Assembly (NCBI GenBank): GCA_905220665.1
Contig: CAJNAR010000171.1
Location: 62,001 to 126,000, forward strand
Reading direction: 5' to 3'
Source of the DNA: Albugo candida
Taxonomy: Eukaryota; Oomycota; Peronosporomycetes; Albuginales; Albuginaceae
Length of the DNA stretch: 64,000 nt
Part shown: positions 47,251-57,963 of the stretch, one piece after another
How the letters are laid out: the number at the start of each line of letters is the position of its first letter
How positions within the stretch are numbered: position 1 is the first letter of the stretch
Translations under genes and position numbers: made by a program
The notes under the pieces: model-generated
Database searches by the model: none
Seen by the model: the letters and a program-made list of their open reading frames with translations, nothing else
Told to the model about the DNA's origin: nothing

Positions 47251-47573
47251 AGCTGCAGGATCTCCTCTGAGTGACTCCGACTACTCAAGAACCAAACGTA
47301 TATCTCTATTGCCAATGGAAACAAAGTTTCATCAGGACGCATTGGTACAGTTCCAGTTATTCTGAAAAAGAAAACTCCAATTCGTATTGAAAATGTACTA
47401 TATGCACCAGATTTGGATCGCCGATTGCTATCTATCCCAGCATTAGCAGAAAACGGACTTAATGTCTCTTTTGGAAGAGGAATATGTCAAATTAGAGACA
47501 TTGAACGAGTTGTAACTCAAGTCAAAAAAGGGGAAGCTTTATGTGATGTAGTGTGCTATAAATAAATTAGCAC

Positions 47574-48860
47574 TTGTTAGCACTTCTGGTAAAGAGATAC
47601 ATGATCAACAATTATCAAGTTCCAGCGTATGGCATGCCCGATTGGGACATTTACCTACCAAGAAAATTGAAGCTTTGCAGCACTGCGTTGATGGTTTCAA
47701 GGGTAAAATCTATGCCAAAACGAGAAAGAGACGAAGAAGTCATTTATGAAGGATGTATCAATGGGAATTCTTTTGTGCACCCGTTCTCAAAGTCATGCTA
47801 TGGTCAAGTAAAAAGCAAGTCCGTTGTTCAACTTGTACATAGTGACGTAATGGGACCAATGGAAACGAAATCTCAAGTTGGAGCAAGATTTATGGTAACT
47901 TTCATTGATGATTCCTCTAGGTATGTTGTGTCATCTTTCATTCGACACAAATCTGGAGTGATCGATCGGTTTCTCGATTTCAAAGCAATGATGGAGAACC
48001 AACTGAATTCAAAAATCAAGTTTATTCGAACCGACAATGGTGGCGAATTTATCAACAATCCATTTGCGAATTTTTGTAAAAGTGCCGGTATTATACACCA
48101 AACAACAGTTCCGTATTCGCCACAGCAAAATGGACTGGCTGAACGAATGAATCGGATCCTATCGGAACGTGCGAGATCCATGATGAATCACATGCAAGTA
48201 AAGAAGAAGTGGTGGGCTGAAGCCATGAATACCGCAGTTTACATCACAAATCGAGTTCCATGTGCTGCTTACCCAGACAAGACAGCATACGAGATGTGTT
48301 TTGGGAGCAAGCCATGTCTTACTTGTTTTCATGTATTTGGTGCCCGAGGTTTTGCTCATATTGAGAAGTCACGACGGATGAAGTTGGATAAGAAGGCGGT
48401 CAAATGTATGTTACTCGGATGTTCGGACAAGATGAAAGGAATCCGCGTATGGAATTCCGAGTCGCAGAAAATCGAGAGTACTCGTTCAGCGGAATTTCAA
48501 GAATTAGCCGAGACAAAATATGTTCAATTTGTTATTGGAGATAAATCATCCGAACAAAATCGAAATGATTGTCAGTGTGACGAAGTAAGCGAAAAAATAC
48601 CGATCAGGACAATTCCGCATGTCGAGAGCATGGATGTAGATCCGACTGAAGCGTCAACAAATGCGAACGAAGATTTGACGAGATATTCGACTCAGGGGCA
48701 GCGCTTTTTGAATGCTTACCAGACATCTCCCAACGTCGATATGGATTTTACGGAAGACAATTTTAGCACTATTCAGGCCATTGTGCCCAGGGGGAGACTG
48801 GATAATCTCGAAAGCTACCCGGTTCCTGGAAACCCTCAAATTGGGCTCATAAACTTTTGA
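47574..48860 (+). pseudogene. Copia integrase and post-integrase region of relic 2
   Basis: A 428-residue open frame, better preserved than relic 1. The catalytic D-D-E context is visible: HSDVMGPMET, RTDNGGEFINN, then YSPQQNGLAERMNRILSER. A connector domain follows, with FHVFGARGFAHIEK and KAVKCMLLGCSDKMKGIRVWN. The frame ends at a TGA that touches the right LTR-like repeat, exactly where protease-integrase should have run into reverse transcriptase, so RT was deleted. The upstream protease piece (47330-47570) is separated by a stop. Confidence 0.75.
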
Positions 48861-49191
48861 GCACTTTAGATAAAATTTGCAAAGTGATATATATCAAATG
48901 TAGGAGGTCCTTAGTTCACTTTACCAGCTAGTCTAAGCCTTCTTGTACTAGACGCCCACAGTGTTGGATATTCAACATAACGGATGTGCCGATAAGATGC
49001 AGTAGTTTGTAAAGGCTTAGATTAACTGTTAAGTGAACTAAGGACCTAATATAAGTACTTCGGAATTTTAAACTCCCTTGGTGTCGTTGGTCACAGACAA
49101 TCTACACACATCCACTAATTCATTGTCTCATAGCTGAAAGTTGATTAGCCTGATGTGTTCCACACTAGTTCAGGGACATCAGCTTGAATAC
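48860..49191 (-). repeat. LTR-like repeat, right copy with 150-bp extra block
   Basis: This matches the left copy on both sides of 48962..49111. The extra block begins TGTTGGATATTCAACA and contains an inverted copy of the preceding LTR segment (see the hairpin at 48905-49047). Confidence 0.7.
48905..49047. repeat. Inverted repeat inside the right LTR-like copy
   Basis: Positions 48905-48941 (AGGTCCTTAGTTCACTTT through TAAGCCTT) pair with 49012-49047 (AAGGCTTAG through AAGTGAACTAAGGACCT) with a few mismatches. The loop is about 70 nt. Confidence 0.8.
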
Positions 49192-52100
49192 TTAGAAGCA
49201 CACATTCAAGTACGACAATGATTGATTTCAAATTACGATACGTGACAATTAGACGCATAAAGTAGGAGTCAGAAGTGGAGACCGAAGGATCCTTTTTTGA
49301 AGTGAAAAAACTGCATCAATCTTCGCCAAAAAGATTCATAACAACTATTATGCATGTGCCACATGCACTTGCATTTGTAAAAGTCAGCAGATATAAAAAT
49401 ACCTATGCCGCGAAAGATTCTCGAAGGGAGGACTTCGACATCAAATTAAGACCTACGATAATGTTATTGATATCACCATTGTAACGTATATGTCAGATTT
49501 AGCTAGTATATTAGCAAAGCTTCTGCAGAATGCTCTAGCTGAGTACACTTGAAAATAACAACAAAAGCAAAACAGATTGATTAATGGTCTATAGTACCAT
49601 TTTCATGCCTTAGCACGCATTTCAAATATCTTCTGCCTGAAATTCTACTCCAGTCGATACTGCTTGACTCCACAATGGTCTGGCCTTCTATTGGCCCCGC
49701 ATGCCGAAGACAGATGGTGGCCGCTTTCACGACAAGTTTCTTGAGGCAATCTGAGCCATCACAAGGGAACGATAGTGGCGATTGCACACAGCTCGACAAT
49801 ATAGCACGGAATATGCAGTACCTATTTGGTAGCATTTCTGCAAAGTGTTGTTCCCAACGTAGCATCTTATTCTGGAACAGTTTGTCTCGGAGATGAGTTC
49901 ATCAGCTCGATGTGCTTCAGGTTCACAGGTTGCACGTTTGAGTACGTGTTTGGGAAGGTGATTTAGGAGACAGAAAGATACATCACGATTGGAAAGCTTT
50001 GTGTTCAGCCGGCGCCACCTCTTATGTAAGCCTCCCAGAGTTCGTTAACTGTACTTCACCACCTATGGCAATTAATTCTATTTTTCTTAGGGCAGATAGC
50101 GCTACTATTAGAGCGGAGTAGTTCATGCACGTCCGGGCCACCTTCTCCACCTCATGCATTTCATGATCTAACCTTGTCTGCACAAGACAGAGACTTCTTC
50201 AAGAGTGACCTTATATTGTCGTAAATGAGTGGTCATATAAGAGGCGATTCAAGGAAGCTCTTCACACGCTCGTTATATTGGAGGGCAACTCATTGAACAA
50301 CTAGACGTGCAACATGATGTTTATACTAAATTGACTGAGCCGATTTGAGAATAAATAATCTATTTCACAAGATATGATAAGGCAAGCATAGACTTAAAAA
50401 AACGTTTTTTACCTGATCCGTAGTAATGAAGCATCTCGAGTAAAACTTGGGAGCATACAGGTGCATCGTACACATCTCACAAAAAGGAATGAGTCGAATG
50501 AGTGCAATCCAATGCTATACTGCAAAGACGGTTTCTTGTATGCGGTGCTACGTTTTTGATTAATCTTGCAAAGTGTGGCTCACCAATGGTCAGAGCTTGG
50601 AAGAATCATTTCATCTATTCGTCATTGCATAAAGCAGCTCAAAAAGACTGCATCCGCTGATGCTGTTACGGCAAAGAATGTAGACGGGAAGAGAACATTC
50701 ACAAGGGGACTTTGGCACATGGCCGAGTATCGGCAATTGCTTGCGAAAAGACAAATTTAAACATCCTGCATGCCAACAGGAAGGAAAGAGATGACCGTGC
50801 GCAATCCTTTCTTCGGAAATGAAGTAGAGAATAGTGATGACATGTCTTTCATTTGCCGGATGTTTTACAAAATGCAGCAAGTTCCCTCATTGCAATTCAG
50901 TTATTCAATCATGGACAAAGAAAGCAGGTTTATTTTTCTTTCATTGTGATCTGGCAGTCTGCGCCAAGTGGGACAGTATTGAGATCTCGCTAGGACTCAA
51001 GGATTTGATACGTGTGAAATTTCAGATATAGAGGCTGAGCAATGCATGCATGATTACACCTGTACAACACAGATCTTGATTCTCTAGGCGTTACCTACAG
51101 TAAATACTACGCTGGTCCGGAGTTCGAAGACTACACTAGTTTTATTACGTCGCAAGTAGCCGCACTCTTTCGAATCAACATATATACTTCATTTGTTCGA
51201 GTACTTATGAACAGTGCTGATTCTGTGCAGTTATGCTCTATTGCATAGGTTTCGAGCCTCTTGTCGTGTATTGGGAGCCTTTTTTGCTCTAATCGTGTAT
51301 TATCGTATGACCAGTGAGCTTTAGTTTCTTTGCAATACAAGTAGCACGACGAGGGTGGGGACAATATTGATCATTGTGCTATCGCCGATGAAAGCCAAAT
51401 TTTCTCCAATACTCCCTTATTGAAGTACGTTGGCGCTCGTGACGTGTAGATCTGTTTCAAAATATTATAATAAACATGTCTTGAGTGTGTGTAAAGCATT
51501 TCTTTTAAGACCATTTGCTTCCATCGTAACGAATCAATCTGAGGCATTATTCGGACTTGAAGGTAGTAAGGTCATTAGCTTAGAAATATCGATATGTTTC
51601 CATTAAATCCAAGGCAGCTTGCATCCATTCTGACTATTATTCGCTTGAAGCGATTTGTTGTTGCCACTAATAGGCGTAGGAAGGTTTCTAAAACTTTTTC
51701 AAATTGAACCGAATCACAAGGCCGTTGTTCGGGTTGACGCAGTCAAAGTAATTTTTCTGACGTTCATGGAATATAAAATACAAAAACGACTGGGGGCAAA
51801 AGCGTTTTCTTATTGATGACCATTCAACCATCCTTTTCTGTTGAGAAGACTTTACAAATAGAAACATACATACTTGGCACCAGTTCCAGCTGCCAATATC
51901 TACGCACTGTGAAGGAGTCATTATTCTTAGAGCATGCATGATGCAAGCTGCTCATTTAAAAAATGTCAAGCCACTTCTGGAGCCTGCCATAAGTCTTTTA
52001 GAAAAGCTGACAAGGAGTTGGTCAACTCCGAAACAGATTACACATAGAGATTATGCGCCATCAAACAGCGCTCATGGAGGAACGCCTGAGTTCAACATTC

Positions 52101-53187
52101 ATTCAATAATACCAGTGCCTTACCACCCTGTTGTAATACTAGCAATTATCCCGACTCGTTCATTTGTAACAAATTCCATCAGGTTGAATGTGAGACGAGA
52201 GAATTGAGTTAAAGGGAAATAGAGCGCTGTAAAGTCACGAGCGTTTAGCTTACAGTGACACAGGTAGATGCGCTTAACTCGCACACAAAGAGACTTCCAG
52301 GTCAAAACTGTATGGTTTTAGAACCGAGAGGGTTAAGATCATCCATGCTATGACTGGATTATGTTGTACGTGATTGAGGGAATAAGCAATCGTTTGGGTC
52401 AAATGATATATTTCCAACGAATTTTATGTATTTGACAAAGTGAATCGATTCGGATTACACCTTTATGTTCACGACCTGAACTGGATTTCATTCTTGTGAA
52501 ATTCGAGATGGTCTCAGACTCAAATCATCCCTCTAGCTTTATTTCGTATGACATTCTCATTATTTCTGCACGTGATCATGGAAGTGAGAAAAGATGGCAG
52601 TGAAGACGTAACCGAGGAGATCTCTCAAACCTCTCAAAAAGCGTTCAAAATCGTTTGCTCTGACGCTGTATCAATGCTGCTTGGGACGATTTGAATAGAA
52701 GCCACAATCAAAAGTGTGGTTGAAGACCAAATGGTACTGGTTATACTTGATTGCGATATTTGAAGACGAGATACAGCAACAATATGGGATGAGAGAGAAG
52801 TATGGAGACTCAATTCAATTTTAAACATTCAGCTTTGAGATATGTCTAAAATCATTGAAGATTAAGACCGCAAGCCTCATCATCTGACCATAAGCAACTA
52901 CATGCCATCGAAAATCACAAAACAGTCTTTGTTCTGTCACCTCCCCAGAATACTGTCAATTTACAGTACAAGAGCCCAGTCTAGTGCGCAAGATTAGAAG
53001 TAACACTTGCACAGAGAGTTGAGATTTTATTAAGTTCTTAGATATGTTCGAGGTGCCAATAGAAGAAACTTTGATACATTCTTTCAGCTCACTAGTTGTG
53101 CGGCCCGAATATAGCCCAGTATCAAGATTTCTGATCGGTTGTCCAAATCTGCAGCCAAACAGCATCAGAACTCATCACCGAGAGTGT
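49192..53187. other. About 4 kb without a recognisable gene
   Basis: Only short frames occur. Those at 49865..49581 and 51939..51688 (both minus, both starting at ATG) have some coding texture, and the latter could splice to give SWNWCQ joined to KRMVEWSSIRKRFC, but I recognise no domain. I see no RT, integrase or transposase motif, no tRNA fold and no simple-sequence array. It is probably old transposon debris. Confidence 0.4.
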
Positions 53188-53286
53188 TTAAAATGAGGCA
53201 ATCATTTCAGCAGCCCCATTATGCAGCTCTAAGTAGATGCATAATAGAAAGACGAGGAAAATTGATTGTGGCATGTATGCTCTCAT
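53188..53286 (-). CDS. Possible secreted-leader ORF, truncated
   Basis: The ATG at 53286 opens 32 residues with a strong signal-peptide look (PQSIFLVFLLCIYLEL, small-residue NGAAE cleavage zone) and then a TAA. A further frame (53165..52956) continues on the same strand after a splice-acceptor-like TTTGGCTGCAG, but no donor lies before the stop. It is either a tiny ORF by chance or the broken 5' exon of a secreted-protein gene. Confidence 0.25.
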   Translation of the reverse strand: MRAYMPQSIFLVFLLCIYLELHNGAAEMIASF

Positions 53287-54701
53287 AATTGAAGGAAACA
53301 AAAAAAATGCTGCTACTGGATTGTGCCGAGGAGAATCCTGAAAAAGCTTTTGAACGAGCACTACAGCAATGTTCAAATTATTGTAATCGAATGTATGGGA
53401 GTTTTGGCGAAGGTATTTTTCTGTAGTTCTTTGCTTTGTCAACGAGCAACTTCGCCACAAACTATGATATATGTACAAGATTGATGTCAAAAACGATCTA
53501 ATACGTCGAAAACTTATTTAGGTAAGTATATAATACGCTCCCCGAATATTACTGATACTTTCGGAATGACATACGGAGATCATAATCAGAGACGGCTTTC
53601 TCTTGTGCATGATAGCGCTGTATGATCACCGAATCTAATATCTCATTTTACAAACTGCGTGTGAAGAGCTTTGATGGCGATAGATTCATTTGTGATTGTC
53701 CGAAGTCCTTCAATACCTTCCTTGAAAAGTCTTGTTCAAGTTGAGACAAGCTCGTTATCGTCAAAGCAACGAATGATCGAAAGTATACAAGAGCATACTC
53801 CGTTTGCCTGTACTCAGCAGCAATGCAACATTTTTTCTCACGTCTCTCAGTAAATTATCAGGACTTCCGATCATTGCAGAAACCCAGAAATATGTAAATT
53901 GTACGCCATCCATTAGAGTAAGTGCAGCAAGTCGATCACGCAAAGGCTATCCGTATAATAACTTTGCATATGACGAAACATGTTTTGATTTTTCGAGAAT
54001 GTGTTTTTGACGAGGCGGTAAGAGTCTCCCCGTCATAGTCAACATATCAAATGGAATCAGATAGTGTCGCTGGTCACTCACTTGACTAAAACTCGCATCA
54101 ACAAAATGACCTGCTCCATTCAGAAAATAATACCATTTACTCCGCGGTAGTGAATAAATCTCGTCATGGCGAATACAGGGAATAATAAAATGATAACAAA
54201 CTCTGACGAAAAATCTGAAGCCCCAACGTTTCGGTTTTATACAGCACGCGACTGCATGTGAATGGCAGGGATCTATTGTAAATTTTATTTGTTGTTCTCT
54301 GGATGTGATGAATCGAAGCTGTATTCATAAGGGGGAAGTGGACCGCAAAATGATCAAAATTTTATATCATTATCGATATTAATTTATCATCGTGATTTCT
54401 TTGACCAGCGTGATTTGCTGCTGCAATGAATGCTTCAACTTTGTCAGCATATATATGCGAGTAGTTCCCGATTGAATTTAGTGTCGATGGAATTGACAAG
54501 GTTAAGCAGAGAGGAAGCAGCGCGATGATTTTTTTTTCGAAGTTTACGATCTTCCGTTGCTTCTCATACAATCACAGCAATATTATTATTAGCGTATTTG
54601 CCATCGCTGAGATCGACCTGCTAAATCGTGGTGCCGGTGCATATCAATTTTCACAGTAAAATTGGCGATCACTGTAACTTCAATCAGGCAAAGGAAAGAC
54701 A
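53287..54701. other. Intergenic stretch, about 1.4 kb
   Basis: There are short frames only and no recognisable domain. A 9-T run lies near 54530. It includes the promoter side of the coiled-coil gene. Confidence 0.4.
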
Positions 54702-55581
54702 ATGTCTCATGACAGTATTTCCAGCGACAGTAGCAGCTTTATCTCGTCCTCGGATGAATCCCCAAAAGCGAAATCTGGAGTCAGAAAAAAAGCGTGCAAA
54801 ACTGTACGTTCCAATAAGTCAAAACAGAACAAGGCCGTAGCAAAACCTGAGGTATCATTGCTGCACATACAAACTTTATTCGTAACATCGTGACGCAGGC
54901 CGATATGAGCGATGAGATGATCGCCATGAAACAAGTGTTTATGAGAATTTCAAACAAAGTGAGTATCGAATCTATTAAGATAAACGCTTGCTGATTCAAG
55001 TTCACAGAAAGCTAAACTAAAGGAGGAAAAGCTCAAAGAGTGCAAAAAACAGCAAGTGAAGCTTGACATCCTGTTTTTAAGGTCAAAATCAGGTACTAAC
55101 TTCAATCTCAGATGCTTAGAGGTGTTTCAGAACGAAGTAAACCAAATGTTCAAGAAAGCTCTGCGAAGTCGAGACAAAGCGCTCGGCATCTCATTGCATA
55201 AAATTAGTGGTTTGACGAATCTTCTGCAATCATCTAAGGAAACTTTAAGGTATGACTTCACAACCCATGAATTGGTATACCGTCACGTATTAATTTCTTT
55301 CAAGAACACAGCACGGGGAATATATTGAAGCGTATGGGACTGAATCTGGAAAGCTAAATGCTCACATTGTCGATCTAAAAGATCTCTTGATGTCGGCAGA
55401 TACGAAATACAATGAGTTGATAGTGGTGGTGGAACGGGAGTACGAAAAGCTTGAGGAGGAAATCAACGATTCCATCGACGAACTACAAAACAACTTATTG
55501 GCCATTTGTTGCGACAAGTCTTACCTGAATAATTTTCAAAGTCAGATTAAGCGGATACAGTCCAGCACCGAAGCTGCTTAA
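54702..55581 (+). CDS. Coiled-coil protein of unknown function, four exons
   Basis: Exons 54702..54851, 54899..54958, 55008..55249 and 55305..55581 join in phase and give 242 residues. The N-terminus is Ser/Lys-rich (DSISSDSSSFISSSDESPK and basic runs). From about residue 65 on, heptad-like leucine and charged patterns dominate (KLKEEKLKECKKQQVKLD, VFQNEVNQMFKKAL, EREYEKLEEEINDSIDEL), ending SQIKRIQSSTEAA. I do not recognise the family. A chromosome-axis, kinetochore or cytoskeletal scaffold would fit the texture, but that is a guess. All four splice pairs are good GT..AG sites of 46-55 nt. The stop codon TAA (55579-55581) shares its last A with the ATG of the next ORF. Confidence 0.6.
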
Positions 55582-55826
55582 TGTTTGCAAAGTATATGGT
55601 ACATTCTATTTCATTGTACCTCATTTTATCACTCGCATCTTCCTTACTTGTTTGTGGTTTGTCTCCGGCCAACGCTTCTACATCTGCTACTATTAGTACA
55701 GCGTCAAAGTGTAGACACCATAATCGATATCGTCATTGTGCTCAATCACTTAGAATTGAAGAAGATGATCGTGATGAAGAAAAGAATGCAATTTTGTTGG
55801 TAAAGCAGAGCCCATGTTCCTCCTGA
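55581..55826 (+). CDS. Candidate secreted effector with signal peptide and QxLR/acidic motif
   Basis: The frame encodes 81 residues. Residues 1-32 read as a signal peptide (ISLYLILSLASSLLV core, SPANAS cleavage zone). A Cys/His-rich basic stretch follows (KCRHHNRYRHC). Residues 55-66 read QSLRIEEDDRDE, a QxLR tetrapeptide directly followed by an acidic EER-like run. In oomycetes, RxLR-dEER (with QxLR variants in some downy mildews) marks proteins delivered into plant cells; that is family knowledge, and delivery here is inference. A second ATG at 55596 would also precede an intact leader. The start overlaps the previous gene's stop (TAATG), so it may instead lie in a 3' UTR. No repeat or domain follows the motif. 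Confidence 0.45.
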   Translation: MFAKYMVHSISLYLILSLASSLLVCGLSPANASTSATISTASKCRHHNRYRHCAQSLRIEEDDRDEEKNAILLVKQSPCSS

Positions 55827-56261
55827 TCATTTGTCGCCATCCAGGGAGATATCAAGCCATTTTAATTCAGCATTTAAGAGCTGATCACCGTGACGACGAT
55901 CACATTATGAGTATCGCGCTTTAAGAAAGTTCTGTTGTATGGCGTTACAATTATTTATGTTTGTAACTTTAACCAATACTAATGATTTACGTCTTGCGAC
56001 GGATATGACCAAGAATTGATTCTGATCGACTACACGATTTCGGCATGACTTCTAGACGCTCGGAATGATCAGTATTTGGCTATCCGCGAGCGCGAATTCT
56101 TTTTTGTTCGCTCGGTTTCTTTCGTAGGGACCATATAGAACTCTACTGTATGGATCGAAAAGGCGCTTATGCGTGCCTAGAACTTCTTTATGCAACCAGG
56201 GTCATTGAAACACATCAAGTCACGGCAACACGGTAGAAATCGCTATGTCATGTTAGACAGG

Positions 56262-56597
56262 TTATGTGTCCTGAGAAGGATCTGGCGGATGCGCAATGGC
56301 ATCCAAGTCGTTCTTCTTCGCTTGTAATTCGTGAACTTTCATATTCGTCCACATTGAATTCGCTGGTGATACTGTAGAGTGATTAGCATTTTTATCATTA
56401 GAGCTGTCGCATGATTTGATTCCAGCTCTTTCTTGTGCTTGCTGACCAACTTTGCTGTAGAATGGTAGGTAGACATGTAAAACGCCTAATCAAACATAAT
56501 GATCATAAAAAAGCGATTCTAGCGACAATAGATACATACCAATTAATCCGGCGAGTGTACCAACAAAACCTGCCACAACTTTCTGCTCTTTGCGCAT
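56262..56597 (-). CDS. Small single-pass membrane protein
   Basis: Two exons, 56597..56540 and 56485..56262, joined over a 54-nt intron (GTATGT...TTGATTAG), encode 93 residues. Residues 8-27 form one hydrophobic segment (VVAGFVGTLAGLIGVLHVYL) behind a short basic start (MRKEQK), typical of a signal-anchored or mitochondrial inner-membrane microprotein. The rest is polar (QQAQERAGIKSCDSS, MWTNMKVHELQAKKNDLD). I do not recognise the family. The intron is needed; without it the frame stops after 35 codons. Confidence 0.5.
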
Positions 56598-57161
56598 CTT
56601 GCATGTAAGGAACTGTACTTGCCTTAATTGAAGGCTGTTCTTCGTCGAGTTGTCGAGGAGAGTGCAATAGGGCCATTGTAGATGCGAAATGTATTCAGCA
56701 TATTCACTAGAGCTGCCGGTGCACGCAGGGGGTCCAAAAAAAAACATGATTAAGAAGGCCATACGTCTATTTTTAATGGAACATGATAAAATCATGCAGG
56801 AAATGGTGTACTATAGATCACCGCCCCGCTAACGTGCAAAGCCCTCATTAAAAGTAGAGCACCGATCGTAGTATGATGTGAGAATGAGATAAGCTGGGAT
56901 GTGCAGCTACTATAACCGTAACACCTGCCACCTACACACCCGAAATTTGCGATCATGATGGTACTCGAGCGTATCAAAGCCTTGACACGAGAGAATACGA
57001 CGGTTTGCTTCAAACGTAAAGAAGGTGGCGCCACAAGTTCTACAGATGTCAACACTGACTGTGCTTCTTATAAAGGTATTTTACGCATCTGTCCGTGCTT
57101 ACTGCCGCGGCTACCATGGCATAGAAAGATTCGATGTCTCGCTTTGTCTCTCGCCAGATAA

Positions 57162-57251
57162 CTAGTCACACCATCCATTCCAACTAAACATTGCAGACGC
57201 TTTTGCTTGCGCAACAAACACGAAGCAGAACACCGCTGCATGAAATGTCAT
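57162..57251 (-). CDS. Short leader-like ORF
   Basis: The ATG at 57251 gives 29 residues with a hydrophobic, alanine-ended leader (FHAAVFCFVFVAQAKASA) and a short tail, then TAG. A donor-like GTGTGA lies at the tail and a further open frame (57055..56792, Cys-containing) lies downstream on the same strand, so it could be the first exon of a secreted-protein gene. The splice join was not resolved. Confidence 0.2.
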   Translation of the reverse strand: MTFHAAVFCFVFVAQAKASAMFSWNGWCD

Positions 57252-57963
57252 AAACCTAATATAAGCCACGTATACCTCGCCATGCACAGCAGGCTCTATA
57301 CATGCGCGCGTTGATGTCATAAAACAAACGCATCGCTGGAATCGTTTGCTCTGCAGCAATAACGAGAGAATCTCAATACAGGTGAGCGAAGTGCAACTCA
57401 ACCTGTTCACTTTCTTCTCGAGATTTCTGGACAGAGTTCATGCAATGTGACGTTGCGTGCTGCTGATGATTAGGTAGGCGACAAGGTATCGAAGTTATGA
57501 TTTAGAACCATGTCTTTGCCGATAAAGTCGTGCTTCTTCTTTATAAAATCTTCTAGATCTCGCTTCTTGCAATATCGCACTGGACACTATCACTAGGAGC
57601 GTTTGATCAACTCGTGAACAAGGAGGGAAATCTGCACGACGGAAAGATACACTAGACAGGTGTAATTGAGCCAAGTTCCTAGCAGTCGAAGCATTTCTGG
57701 ACGACCACGTTAGGAAATCAACAATTTGGATAGATCATCGAATTCCACATGTTGTAATCTATGCTCGTTTATCCATATGTCGATCTTGATTTGTACACAT
57801 CTATGTATATGGTAATCTCGTACACCACTAGAGGACGCTGAAAGACAAGACTTCACAATCGAAAACCTATATTACAAGATATCGAACTATCGAGTCACAG
57901 AGCGCGTGAGAATTCCACAAAATAATCCGTGTATTTGACTATATCCTGCATATTTCATTTCAG
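57252..57963. other. Intergenic stretch, about 700 bp
   Basis: No recognisable coding or RNA feature. Confidence 0.4.

Larger units (their letters stand above)
46385..49191. mobile_element. Copia relic 2, internally rearranged (gag on minus, integrase on plus)
   Basis: LTR-like direct repeats flank the unit (46385-46569 and 48860-49191). Between them gag plus CCHC knuckle run on the minus strand (47250 down to about 46700), whereas protease-end and integrase run on the plus strand (about 47330-48860). A functional Copia element needs all parts on one strand, so an internal inversion or a composite insertion has occurred, with a join near 47270-47300. Polypurine-tract-like CCAGGGGGA sits beside the LTR starts. 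Reverse transcriptase is missing. Confidence 0.75.

Noticed and set aside
51688..51939. Minus-strand ATG frame with Trp/Cys-rich start, possible two-exon gene
   Set aside because: No recognisable domain and only one weak splice pair; noted in the 49.2-53.2 kb description but not called as a gene.
54362..54571. Minus-strand frame with a hydrophobic IIALLPLCLTLSIPS stretch
   Set aside because: No ATG ahead of the hydrophobic part, and a homopolymer run sits in the frame; not supportable as a secreted gene.
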